From assembly GCA_019677205.1 (NCBI GenBank), contig JAAMXY010004149.1:1-25364 (forward strand): a stretch of 25,364 nucleotides of DNA, read 5' to 3'. This document shows, piece by piece, positions 1 to 9,691 of the stretch. The notes below the pieces were generated by a model. That model was not told the DNA's origin. It saw only the letters and a list, made by a program, of their open reading frames with translations, and made no database searches. A program made the translations under genes and the position numbers. The DNA is from Pinguiococcus pyrenoidosus. Taxonomy: Eukaryota; Sar; Pinguiophyceae; Pinguiochrysidales; Pinguiochrysidaceae. Each line of letters begins with the position of its first letter. The stretch's first letter is position 1.

Positions 1-80
1 TCAATCGGTCGAAGGCAGACGTTTCAGATACAGCAGCTTGGTTGACACAGAGATTAGATGATATCCTCGGCTCCGATCGC

Positions 81-3000
81 ATGAGCGACAGCGGCTCGGA
101 TTCCGAGGACGAGGACGAGGACGGCGAGATTACTGAAATTGTGAAGAATAAGAGTGCGACGATGGGCCCGACAACCCTGAAAGGACAAGACTGGGTCACG
201 CAGCGGATGAGCATCCTCAAGAACCTCGAAGAGGATTCCGACTCTCCGGAGCCATCGCCGTCGGCTGCCATGATGCAGAAGGCTCATGACAGATCCCGAG
301 AGTTTGCGAAGAGTAAATCCGTTCACAAGGCCACGAGGAGACTGGCTTCGATCGAGTCGGATGACAGCGAGGAAGACGAGAAAGAGCAGGCCGCGGAGGA
401 TGTCGTCGAGGCCGGCCCAGAAAGCAACGCACCCAAGAAGGACGGGGACACCCGACCGCTGCCTGGGACGCGAACCGGCTCCGCCGAGCAGCAGGAGAAC
501 GAGGTCGAGAGCGAGAGCGAAAGTGGCAGTGCGACGGAGGAGGACGAAGGAGAGGATGAGTTCACCACCGACCCGCCGAAGACGCCGGAGCGAGCGCAGG
601 CGGAGCCGCCCAAGGCGAGCGAAGGATTCCTCAGTTCGTCGCCCGGGACCTTCGCAGGATTCCTCAGCTCGATCTCGATTCGCATCATGTCGGCAACAGG
701 ATCGAGCGAGAAGCTGCCGCAGAAGGAGAAGGAGAGCACCCAGAGGGAGGGGCTGCTGCGCGGCCAAACAAGCCCGAGGGTCGTGGACAAGTCGGCCGAG
801 GCCGCGAGGGTGGCTCGGCTCGAGCCGAACCCGATCATCAGCCTGGAGGCGCCCCCGGTAGTGGAAGAGTCGGTGGGCCCCGAAGGCACGCCATGGCTGG
901 AGCATCCGACCGGCTCCACCGAGGAGTTCTTCTCCATCTTGCAAGCGCTGATGAATGGCCAGAGCACGATGGAGGCGAAATGGAAGCGGTATGCGCCGCA
1001 GGCGAAGGAAGTCTTCGCCGAAGACGTGGACCTTGATCTCACGAAGCGCCGTGGGGGAGCCTACAACGGCGACATGCGGCAGCAGAACATCCACGGAGAG
1101 GTGGCGACGTCGCTGGCCGAACTCTATGAGGCCGCGGAGCACGGGCGATACGTCTTCCGCAAACTCGTGCGGTCGGTGATCGACGGGCCCGACTCGCTGT
1201 CGCCACGGAACAAGAAGGGGCAGAGGCAGAGCTTCCGCCTGCACGAGAAGAACATCCTCCCGCTGAAGCACCGGGGCACCGCTCATGAGAAGGCCATGGA
1301 AGAGTACGAGCTCCGCGAGCCCGGTCCGCCGGTCTCTTGGCTGTATGACATCCAACGGGCCTACGTTGTGTGCGACTCGATTGCCGAAATGGACGCAACG
1401 CTGTCGAAGATCTCCGAGGGAGTGCGTCTGTTGAACGGTACGGTCATCCGCGTTAAGAATCGCCTCTTCACGCCGAACCCGACCGGCTACAGGGACATCC
1501 TGGTCAACGTTCAGCTGCCCGTTCCCAAGCCTGCGGAGGCATCGGGCGCCATGGGCGCCGACGAGTCGTACTACATCGTGGCGGAGATTCAGATCGAGCT
1601 CCAGGAGTTCCGCGCCGTGTCTGAAGCGCGAAGGATGGACCTGATCTACGCGTACTTCCGGTCGTTCCTCGAGGGCAGGAGCAACGTCCGGCTGCTGTAC
1701 AGCCACCTTCGCGTGCTTGAGTTTCTGCATCACTGCAGGATGGAGGGCAAGAACCTGAACGAGACGGCAACGGAGCTCACCCAGAAAGGTGGGCCCGCCT
1801 CGTACGAGGAGCTGGAACTGCTCCTCTCGCTGCTCTGCCAGCTCAAGGCGTACGAGAGCGCCTTGGTGGTGGCGGTGCGCCTGCTGTCGATCACGGTGGC
1901 TGAGATTCGTCATAGCTCCGAGGCCAAGAAGTCTCCGGCGGTGGCGCTCGCGGTCTCGCGCATCAGCGATGTGCTCGTGGAGATGGGAGAGGTCGACGCG
2001 GCGCTCGAGAAGAAGGGAGAGGCACTGGACATCATGAAGAACGCCTGTGACACGGGGCTGCACGAAGATGTGCTGAAGATCTTGAACGGCGTCGGCGTCT
2101 GCATGGCGCTGGGGAGGCGGCATCGCCAAGCACTGGGGACGTTCAAGAGGGAGGCCGAGGATCGCCGCAACCTTCTGGGCCCCCTGGACGCGTCGGTCGC
2201 CGCCGTTCTGTGCCAGTCTGCGCAGATGTGCTTAGAGCTGCGGAGGTACCGCGAGGCGCTCAACGACTACCACGAAGCGCTGGAGATTCGAAGGGAGAGT
2301 TTGGGGACGGAGTCTCTCGTCACTGCCGAAACGCTGAACGACATGGGGCTCACGCTCAGTCTCTTGGGACGCTTCCACGAGGCGTTCATGCGCCACGAGG
2401 AGGCCGCGCGCATCTTTGACGCGGAGTTCGGGGTGCGGCACGCCAGTTCGATCTGCGCTCGGACTGCCATGGCCCGGGCCCTCCAGAACCAGGGGCAGGT
2501 CGCCGAGGCGCTGCGGGAGTGCGAAGCGGTGCTCGAGCTCGGCAAGACTACCGAATCGACCGACCCTGCGGAGCTGCCGGAGCTGCTGGCCATCACCAAG
2601 GGCCACAGTGCCGAGCTGCTCGCCATGCACGAGCAGCAGGAGCAGAAGGAGCTGGCGAAGACTCGGTACGAGGAAGCCATTTCGGAGCTGCGCAGCATCT
2701 GCGCCAGCGGCAAGACGGAGCCCCCCCCCTCGCCGGGGAAGAGCAAGGACAACGCTCCGGACTCGCTGGCGTCCGGTTTCGGGCTGCGGCTGTACACCAC
2801 CGAAAGCCGAGGGATCCTCAGCACGGGCCTCGGCCTTGGCTACGGCGTCGGCTCCGAAGCGGCGCTCATGGAGAACCTGGATGGCCTCGCGAGCGTGTAT
2901 CAGTACGACTTGGAGATGTACGAGGCAGCCATGGCGCTGCATCAGGAAGTCTGCGATCTCCGCAAGCGCAAGTTCGGCGCGCAGCATCCGGATGTGGCTC

Positions 3001-3296
3001 AGACGCTCACGAACATGGCGAACCTCTACCAGCTGATGGAGCAGGAGAGCGACGCGCTCCCGCTCTACAGAGAGGCTTTGGCGATCTACGAAGCAACTCT
3101 GGAGCCGGGGGACCCCTTGCAGGGGATCACGTCGTACAACCTTGCCATCCTGCTGCATGACAGCTTGGATCAGCCCGAGGAAGGGCGGCAATTGGCGGAG
3201 AAGGCGTACGAGATTTTCTTGAAGGCCGGCGGAGCGGAGCATCCATACTCCGAGATGCTCCGGGAGACGCTGTCGGCGTGGGAGGAGTCCGCCTAG
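81..3296 (+). CDS. RelA/SpoT-like fold plus TPR-repeat protein (5' end uncertain)
   Basis: Single open exon of 1,071 codons from ATG 81. The frame is also open back to the window edge, so the true start may lie upstream. Residues 1-250 are acidic, Ser/Glu-rich and look disordered. Residues ~320-515 carry a divergent RelA/SpoT-type nucleotidyltransferase fold: a helix-strand element containing YDIQRAYVVCDS, then VKNRLFTPNPTGYRDILVNV (~457-478), then EIQIEL (~502), corresponding to the GYxSLH and EVQIRT motifs of ppGpp synthetases. The acidic residues expected at the metal site are present. Residues ~560-1060 are TPR repeats of the kinesin-light-chain type (for example YREALNDYHEALEIRRESLG and HPDVAQTLTNMANLYQLM). 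The family link is recognition of motif order. Enzymatic activity is not shown; the fold may only bind nucleotides or proteins. TPRs suggest a scaffolding partner role. It converges on gene 2 with a 225-nt gap. Confidence 0.85.
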   Translation: MSDSGSDSEDEDEDGEITEIVKNKSATMGPTTLKGQDWVTQRMSILKNLEEDSDSPEPSPSAAMMQKAHDRSREFAKSKSVHKATRRLASIESDDSEEDEKEQAAEDVVEAGPESNAPKKDGDTRPLPGTRTGSAEQQENEVESESESGSATEEDEGEDEFTTDPPKTPERAQAEPPKASEGFLSSSPGTFAGFLSSISIRIMSATGSSEKLPQKEKESTQREGLLRGQTSPRVVDKSAEAARVARLEPNPIISLEAPPVVEESVGPEGTPWLEHPTGSTEEFFSILQALMNGQSTMEAKWKRYAPQAKEVFAEDVDLDLTKRRGGAYNGDMRQQNIHGEVATSLAELYEAAEHGRYVFRKLVRSVIDGPDSLSPRNKKGQRQSFRLHEKNILPLKHRGTAHEKAMEEYELREPGPPVSWLYDIQRAYVVCDSIAEMDATLSKISEGVRLLNGTVIRVKNRLFTPNPTGYRDILVNVQLPVPKPAEASGAMGADESYYIVAEIQIELQEFRAVSEARRMDLIYAYFRSFLEGRSNVRLLYSHLRVLEFLHHCRMEGKNLNETATELTQKGGPASYEELELLLSLLCQLKAYESALVVAVRLLSITVAEIRHSSEAKKSPAVALAVSRISDVLVEMGEVDAALEKKGEALDIMKNACDTGLHEDVLKILNGVGVCMALGRRHRQALGTFKREAEDRRNLLGPLDASVAAVLCQSAQMCLELRRYREALNDYHEALEIRRESLGTESLVTAETLNDMGLTLSLLGRFHEAFMRHEEAARIFDAEFGVRHASSICARTAMARALQNQGQVAEALRECEAVLELGKTTESTDPAELPELLAITKGHSAELLAMHEQQEQKELAKTRYEEAISELRSICASGKTEPPPSPGKSKDNAPDSLASGFGLRLYTTESRGILSTGLGLGYGVGSEAALMENLDGLASVYQYDLEMYEAAMALHQEVCDLRKRKFGAQHPDVAQTLTNMANLYQLMEQESDALPLYREALAIYEATLEPGDPLQGITSYNLAILLHDSLDQPEEGRQLAEKAYEIFLKAGGAEHPYSEMLRETLSAWEESA

Positions 3297-3521
3297 GGGA
3301 TCAAGGGCGACTACGGTGGTTTTCGATACGAAGAGTGGGTTCAGAGTGGTAGACGGACTAGGTGGCGAAGCAAGTGTTCCAGCGTGGAAGCATGATTGAT
3401 CTGTCACGGGCGATTACAAGTTTGGTTTCTTTTTTCCTCGCTGCTCTCGACGCCGTGCGCCACCGTGCCCGATTCTCTAGCACTACCACTACCGCTAGCA
3501 AGCCCACGGCACCTGCGCGCC

Positions 3522-5222
3522 TCATGCTTCTTCTGGCGCGGGGACCGCCTTGAAGAAGCTCGTGATGCTCTTGGTGCCTGCGGCGATGTCTTCGTGTCTA
3601 GCTTTCTTCTGCGGCCGAGGGCTTCGAGACCGATCCGCCTCGCGCAGCGTCGTGAACGGCTTGATGCGGAGGAAGCGGAGCACGCGCTTGTTGTAGATGG
3701 CGTCGGCCAAGTCCGTCGACTTGATCGTCTTCGCTCCCCGGAACACGGCCTGCTGCTCGGCATATTTGGACAAGAGGCCGACGAAGTGTTCGGTGGCTTT
3801 CGCGAGCATTGCGACGCCGTCCCTCGTCACGCGCTTCACCTCCGGGTCGCTCAGAGCTGCTTTGCGAATGCGGCTCAGAGGGAAGATGACCTGCTGGCTG
3901 TCCAACGAGTAGGCGTCCCGCTCCGCTGAGTCCGGCGTCGGCAGGAGCCCCTTGGAACGCAGCTCTTCCATCTGGGCGTTGTAAGCTTCCTTGGCGGCAT
4001 CCGCTCGCTCCTTGTACTTCTTCTTGTCCTCGTCAGAGGTCTGTGCCCAGAGGCTGCTGACCGCCTTCGCGATGTCGCCGATCGTCGCGTCCGGCATCTT
4101 CTGCTTCATCTCATGGCGCTTCTCCTCGAGGAAGAGGAAGTATGCGGACAGCGGTCGCTTCGGTACTTTCACCGGCGTCTGCGTAGGCTTGCTGGAAGCC
4201 TCCACAGCCGCTTCCTCCTCGTTAACTTTGGCATTGGGCGACTTCATTGGGGTCTGGTTCTCCTTGTCGACGACTTCCATCGAGTCGCCGGCGCTTGGTC
4301 CTTCGTTCTGATCGCCAGAGGATTCCGCCGGAGCTGCATCAGCAGCGTGATCCTCGTGGTTTTCTGCTGCTGCTGCTGCTGCTGCTTCGGCCGCTGCTGG
4401 CTCTTCTGCCGCTGCTGGCTCTTCTTCCATGGCTTCTTCCATGGCTTCTTCCGCAGCTCCTTCCATGGCTTCCTCAGCGTCCGGGGCGTGTTCCTCTTCC
4501 TTCGCGCTGCTTTCAGCAGCGTCTTCCGGAGCGACGTCCATCTGATTATCGTCCTGGTCAGCCTGGTCAGCAGCTTCCGCAGCCTTTGGTATCTCCTCGG
4601 ACACTGGATTCTCCTGTTCAGGTGCTTCTGCGACCTCTGCGACCTCTGCGACCTCTGCGACCTCTGGGACTTCTGGTACTTCTGCGACTCCTGACACTTC
4701 TGGGACTTCTGCGACTTCCGCGACTCCTGAGACTTCTGGGACTTCTGGGACTCCCTCATGCTGTTCCGCCTGGACTTCGTTCGTGGCACCCTCATTGTGC
4801 TCAGCTTCGGGCGACGACGGCATCTCTTCTTGCACCTCCAGCGGCGTCGGACTCGCTTCGTGCTCGTCGGAGGGCGCAGTATCCTCCATCTTGCTCTCAT
4901 CAGACACAATAGGCGTCACTTCCGCGCAGCTTTCGGTAGTCTCAGCGTCCTCAGTCACCACTTCGTCTGTCTCGGGAGACTCGTTCATTGGCACATTCTG
5001 AACGTTTTCCTCTTGAGAGCCTTGCTGCTCACTTGGAATGGCTTCCTTCACCACCGCGTCACCCTCACATTCTTGCTGCTCGACTTCTGGCGGCGCAGTC
5101 GCTTCGACCGGTGCAGTGGTAGTGGTTTCGTCCTGCGCAAGTTTTGATCAAGCACGAAATGTTTAGCGCGTCGAGTTCGAACTTCCGCAGCGCCTTGTCC
5201 AGCATTGAGAAGGCCTCACCAT
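3522..5222 (-). CDS. HMG-box plus POLE4/NF-YC-type histone-fold protein with PIP-box-like tail
   Basis: Two exons: 5222-5220 (only the ATG) and 5132-3522. They are joined by an 87-nt GTGAGG...GCGCAG intron (5219-5133) placed directly after the start codon, giving 537 aa. Residues 2-315 are very acidic, with 9-bp-encoded EVAEVPEV repeats and Ala/Glu tracts. Residues ~324-395 are an HMG box starting VPKRPLSAYFLFLEEKR. Residues ~416-490 are a histone fold starting FPLSRIRKAALSDPEVKRV, most like POLE4/Dpb3, CHRAC and NF-YC subunits. A basic RSRSPRPQKKAR stretch, a likely nuclear signal, follows. The C-terminus has TKSITSFFKA, resembling a PCNA-binding PIP box with Thr at the usual Gln position. 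Known family roles are DNA bending (HMG) and paired H2A/H2B-like fold in replication or remodelling. A chromatin or replication role is inferred. The start is inferred because the downstream frame has no upstream ATG before a stop. Confidence 0.85.
4364..4386. repeat. CTG/CAG trinucleotide tract in gene 2
   Basis: About seven perfect CTG units on the + strand. Read on the minus strand it encodes an Ala run inside the acidic region of the HMG-box protein. It is in frame and can vary in length without a frameshift. Confidence 0.85.
4625..4757. repeat. 9-bp minisatellite inside gene 2
   Basis: Degenerate tandem 9-bp units (GCGACCTCT, GGGACTTCT, GCGACTCCT and variants on the + strand). On the coding strand they encode Glu-Val-Ala/Pro/Ser-Gly triplet repeats in the disordered acidic region. 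The unit length is a multiple of three, so copy changes keep the frame. The lack of stops on the opposite strand here creates long false antisense frames. Confidence 0.85.
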
Positions 5223-5546
5223 GTCTACGGAACGCAACAGACCGAAAGCGCACGAGTGGTGCAGAGATTGGAGATCGATGGCTCCTTATCGCTGCAGGAG
5301 AGCGCCGAGATGAACTCCGCAATGATTTGAATTGATTCGCGCGGGAAACATCTCTTTCGTATCGATATTGTTGCAATATTATCGCTTTCAGACATCTTTT
5401 CTTGAACAGAATTGATTGCGCCCGCATGAATATCGTGTGACCCGCAAACGGCAAAAACGCCACAAGAGAGCATCTCCGGCAACTGAGCGCCTTATCTGCG
5501 CTGTGCGCACGAGAATACGTTTAGGTGAGGCGCCTTCTGGCGCGTC
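5223..5546. other. Divergent intergenic region between genes 2 and 3
   Basis: 324 bases lie between the two start codons, so it probably holds both promoters. The middle (about 5340-5415) is more AT-rich than its surroundings. I see no clear TATA box, tRNA or repeated motif. Confidence 0.5.
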
Positions 5547-7470
5547 ATGGGCGATTACTACGGTCCTGCGCGTCCAGACAACTCAGGTCTGTTCCCATCC
5601 GCTGGTCTTCAGCACCGCGTCCCAACGGCTTAAACGCTCTTTCTGCGCATTCAGACCCGTCACGACATCGGCACAAGCGACGTCGACGCGACGAGATGCA
5701 CGGACGGGACCGGTGAGTGCTCAGCGGTGTCATGTTCTGCTGTCTTATGTGAAAGTAAGCCTTCCGTATCTTCGCGTGAGCAGATATGGAGGGCCTCCTG
5801 GAGACTCCTGGCGGCGCCACGACCGTCCCAGACACGAGGAGAGGCGCTGGGACTCTCGCGACCGGCGCAGAGGACCTCAAGATGACCGGCAGCGATGGAG
5901 AAACGGGGACAGCAGGCGTCAGAGGGGGCCCAAAGGCGCTCCGCTTCGGTTCGGCAGCCGCGGAAACGCTTTGGCGAAGGGTGCGGACCCGCCCAACTGC
6001 ACCCGGGTGGACGCGGAAGGCATGGTGTACATGGTGCAAGGCGGCGGAGCGCGGTATTTCCAAGATCGCAAGCGCCAGTACCCGTTCGAAGCCGGACAAG
6101 ACGGCCTGGCGCTCCTGAAGGGGCTCTTGGACGCCAACGAAGTCATTCTGCCGCTCAGCCAGAAGCGGCTTCACGAGACCGGCGACGAGGACGCCCTGCT
6201 GAAGGAGGGCGAACGACTCTACGCGGAGAAGCCGACCATGAAGAGGCATCATGGCGCCAAAGGGACCTGGTCTGACGCCGAGTACGCCCATCCAGGCCTG
6301 CAGCATGTGTATCTCCGCCTCAAGTCATTCCAGCGTTTCACCGAGTCCTGGGCCCTGTTCGAGCGCGCTGCTTCCTATGGCATCTTTGATGACCTCATCG
6401 TGCCGCCGGGGTCGGACGTGGCCGACGCGGAAAGCGTCGTCGTGTGCAGTCTTGGCGGCGGGCCTGGCTACGAGCTGCTAGCGTTCGAGTGGTTCATGAG
6501 ATTCTGGGCTCACGTGCGGCGTCGCGGGGGCGACGGGCGGCGTACGACGGTGGCCAGGGAGGCGCGGGCTGCTTGGCTCGAGAAGCAGGCCTTCAGTGTG
6601 AGGAGAGCACCAGAGAAGATCGCCGGGTCGGAAGGAAAAGATGGCTCCGCGTCCACGGAAGCGTGTACCACCTCAACGCCTGGCACCGGTGGAGAGCAAG
6701 AGGATAGCGACGAAAAGCCGGGGAAACGCAGTGGAGGCAGCGTGGACGGAGTTGGCAGCGACGCGAAGGCGGCTGAAGAAGTGGAGAAGCCAGAAGAAGC
6801 GGAAGAAGCGGAAAAAGCGGAAGAAACGGAAGAAGCGGTAAACGTAGAAGACGCAGAAGACGCAGAAGACGCAGGACCAGGCTTGCCTGGGGAAAAGGGG
6901 TCTCTGCCACAGCCTCCGGCAGAAGCTGTGGAGGGGGCCACTTCAGAGGAGCTGGCACCTCTTGACTTCATCAGTCTCGACCTCCAGCCCAGCTGGGAAC
7001 CGTTCGTGAGGGCTCTCGGCTATCGCTTCGCGGCCTACGATCTGCACGGCTCGACGACGCCGACGGAGGCCGCGGCAAGGGACAGGCTTGACATCTGCAT
7101 CATCTCCAATGTGCTGAACTATTGCACGGACGAAGCGTCGGCGGATCTTCTTGTTGGCCTGCTTCAGAATGGGACGCGCTGTATCCTTCTGAACGAGCGC
7201 GGCGCAGAACAGCGAATGGTCGAGTTCGTGATGCAGCGCGGCGTTCGCGTTGTACGGCTGCTGTCCCAAGAAGGTTGCGGCAGGGACGACCGCCAGATGA
7301 TCTTCTTTCCCCCGGAGCAGCCGCCGGAAGGCGACGGTGCCGATTCCGGTCGATCGAGGGATTTGGAGTTCGTCTCGTACGAGCAGCAGGAAGCTCCGCC
7401 GCATGCCGAGCTGGTCTTCCCGAATGTGCCCTACGAAGAGCGGAAATTCCAGGCACACGGCCGGCGCTAG
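5547..7470 (+). CDS. Rossmann-fold methyltransferase-like protein with Arg-rich N-terminus and acidic insert
   Basis: Three exons give 594 aa: 5547-5586, 5655-5712 and 5784-7470. Introns of 68 nt (GTCTGT...TTCAG) and 71 nt (GTGAGT...AGCAG) have phases that join cleanly. The start is MGDYYGPARPDNS. Residues ~15-75 are Arg/Asp-rich and RNA-binding-like in composition. VVVCSLGGGPG at 251-261 matches glycine-rich motif I of class I SAM methyltransferases. A strand ending in an acidic residue (LDFISLDLQ, from 426) and LDICIISNVLNYC follow as later core strands. Between motif I and that strand lies a roughly 110-residue Glu/Ala/Lys-rich low-complexity insert (~312-422). The substrate is unknown. 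It could be a non-catalytic Rossmann protein. The 3' end converges on gene 4 with a 249-nt spacer. Confidence 0.75.
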
Positions 7471-7719
7471 CTCAAGGTGGTGGTGGCAAAGATGCGGTAG
7501 CTCTGCAAGATGAAGGGCAAGGAAGCCGGAATCTACCAACACTTCAGGAGCGCCACCCAGGAGTGGCAACCTGCATGTAAAGCCCTTCTTTCTACCTCGA
7601 TCCAAAATCTTTCCTTCTTCTCTAGCAAAAACCGCCTCATGACACTCTCATCCTACAGCATGTTCGAGGCCAGTAGCCGGGCATTCTGGAGCACAAGCTG
7701 AAGTCAGTCTACCTATGGC

Positions 7720-9059
7720 CTACGAATCGAGGCGCATCTTACAAACTGGACAGTTGCCCTTCTGGCCAAGCCACTGATCAATGCACCCTTCGTGGAATCG
7801 GTGCAAACAAGGCAGGCGCCGATAGCTCTGACCGACCTCATAGTCCTCCAGGCATATCGGGCAGGACTTGTCGTCACACTTGAGATCCGCCTGAAAGCGC
7901 AAGAGCGAGAAATCCTCGTGTAAGCGATGCGCCCCCCCCCCGCGGATGCTGGAGCTGGACAGCAGGATAAGGACTTACCTCGCAGATCCTGGCGGTGGGA
8001 CAAGACGCTATCGCTGCGTTCGTGGCAGGCCCCTGGGCGTCACCCCTGCCTACGCGTATTCCTTGTGCTCCTAGGAGGTGCATCAGCAGCTGCTCGACAG
8101 GGACCGTCTCTCCCTCTCGCATCTGCTGCTCCTGAGCGAGTCTATTGCGAAACTCTTCCTGATGCCGCTCCTGCTGCGCCCGCTGCGCGCGGCTCAGCAT
8201 CAGCGACGCTATGCCGTATGCTCCACCCACAAGAGCGCCTGGAGACCAAGCATTCATGAGAACATCGCCTTCGCCATCGCGGCGAACTTGTGTTCTCCTA
8301 TGCGAACAAGAAGGTCGTCGTACCTTGCGCGAAGCCGTCTACGGCACGCTCTCCTCGTAGGAGGCTCAGGCCGGAGCCGAAGCTGCCCAGGGTAAGCGCG
8401 GGCTGCAGTATCGTCTGCCAGGCGTTCTCTTCCGGCACCGGATGGCGAACGAGATGCGGATGCAGATGTGGATCGGCGAGGTCCACAAGCCGTTCCCTTC
8501 GGACGGCGTCCGGGCGCTGCCGAAAGCCGCATGCTTCACAGACGTTGCGGCTCGCAGCATTCTGCAGCGTGCAGCGGGGACAATTCCAGCAATCGCCCGC
8601 CTCTTTCGTCTCCTCTTCCGTCTCCTCTTCCCCCGCCTCTCGCCGCCGAGGCGACTGCGGAGGCGCCGCGCTGGCCGCCGGTGGCCGGGTCTGGCCGCAG
8701 GCCACACACCGGGCGCCACCGTAGTTCACGAGCGTGCAGCGCCCGCACGCCCAACTCTCCCGAGGATCTTGCGCATCGGAATCCGGCTCCGGCCACGCCG
8801 TCTCGTCGCGACTCAGCTGACACCCCTCGCACAGACCGCGCGACGCCAAGTTGTAGTGTCCGCAGTGGCGACAGCGCCACTGCCGCAGACTGTCCATGCT
8901 GCTCAGCGAGCGCTGCGCACGCGCCTCGCTCGCCGACTGCTCGGTCACGTGGCGACGCCGGAGGCCGGGACGGCAGCGCAGCTCGTGAAGCGTGCGGTTG
9001 TGCTCGAAGACCTGGCGGCCGCACTGGGGACACTCGTACATCGCCGGCGTATTCATCAT
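7720..9059 (-). CDS. RING-H2 E3 ubiquitin ligase with UBZ4-like and three RanBP2-type zinc fingers
   Basis: Exons 9059-8324, 8286-7979 and 7890-7720 give 404 aa. The first intron is either 37 nt (donor GTACGA at 8323) or 61 nt (donor GTGCCG at 8347, 396 aa); both fit phase 1. The second intron is 88 nt (GTAAGT...TTTCAG). From the N-terminus: C10-x2-C13-x11-H25-x3-C29, the spacing of UBZ4/C2HC fingers; three RanBP2/NZF fingers at 61-81 ([10 protein letters not shown]...), 103-122 ([10 protein letters not shown]...) and 158-178 ([10 protein letters not shown]...); a hydrophobic/Gln-rich middle; and a C-terminal RING-H2 with C-x2-C-x14-C-x-H-x2-H-x2-C-x10-C-x2-C spacing. RING-H2 proteins recruit E2 enzymes, and NZF and UBZ fingers often bind ubiquitin. 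A ligase that reads ubiquitin is inferred. MM start; the second Met (9056) is equally possible. Confidence 0.85.
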
Positions 9060-9691
9060 CTTTCAGGTCACAGCGCCGCGTCAAGCGCGTCGCAAGGGGT
9101 TACCAAGCTATGGGAAAGGCTGGGGAAGAACTTGTGGCGTCCAGGATCCGCTTTTCGCGCCGAGCGACGGAGATCTGCGCGCGGAAACTTCAGAAAACGC
9201 GCGAGTTGTGGCGGAAAACGCCGCAGCTGAGCACCTACGCGCGTCTGGATCCCGCCTTGGACTCCGCAGCCGACAGAGGGGCTGAGAGGCCAAAGAAGAA
9301 CCGCGGGAAGCGAAGGCGTGGAAGAGGTCCACGTAGACGCGGCGCTATCGAAAGGCTCAAAAGGACAAGAGAGAGACTCGCGTGGACTTCCCGATTCCAC
9401 GTATTTTTAATCACTTATTTGTAAACTAAAAATAAGATAATAATATGATATCAGAGACGTATTATCAAATATAAAATAAATATTTGTATTTTTAAAACGA
9501 AAGCGGGACAGAGGGAAGGTGGATTCTTCGGGCGACGCGTTCTAAAGGCGGATTACCCTCTCCGAACGCCTCGTCTCTGTCCGGCGACGCCGCTCCAAGC
9601 CCCTCTCTCCTCTCCTCTGCGCTCGGAACAGCAGAAGCGGTGGCATCCTCTCTGCACTTCCAGCTTCTGACCTTATGAATAGCTTTCGCTA
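9060..9691. other. Divergent intergenic region between genes 4 and 5 with AT-rich island
   Basis: 632 bases between start codons. About 9400-9500 is strongly AT-rich (runs of AAATAA, TATTT and ATAATA), standing out sharply from GC-rich surroundings. The 5' half has stop-free frames but no recognisable protein. A polypyrimidine segment (about 9590-9650) precedes gene 5. No RNA gene or mobile element was recognised. Confidence 0.6.

Noticed and set aside
54-2129. Long open frame antisense to gene 1 (691 codons)
   Set aside because: It overlaps the RelA-like/TPR gene in full, has Arg/Leu/His-rich composition and no motif. It results from GC-rich codon use on the sense strand.
2232-3407. 391-codon minus-strand frame over the TPR region
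   Set aside because: Mirror of the TPR repeats; no domain, while the sense frame has clear repeats.
4113-4912. Two Leu/Cys/Phe-rich plus-strand frames of about 200 codons
   Set aside because: They are the antisense of the acidic repeat region of gene 2; the repeats remove stops in all frames.
5786-6118. Alternative start MEGLLETPGG in another frame upstream of gene 3
   Set aside because: Spliced exons starting MGDYYGP join in phase to the frame that carries the methyltransferase motif.
8442-9424. Arg/Pro-rich plus-strand frames
   Set aside because: Antisense to the zinc-finger exons of gene 4, whose Cys/His spacing is exact on the minus strand.
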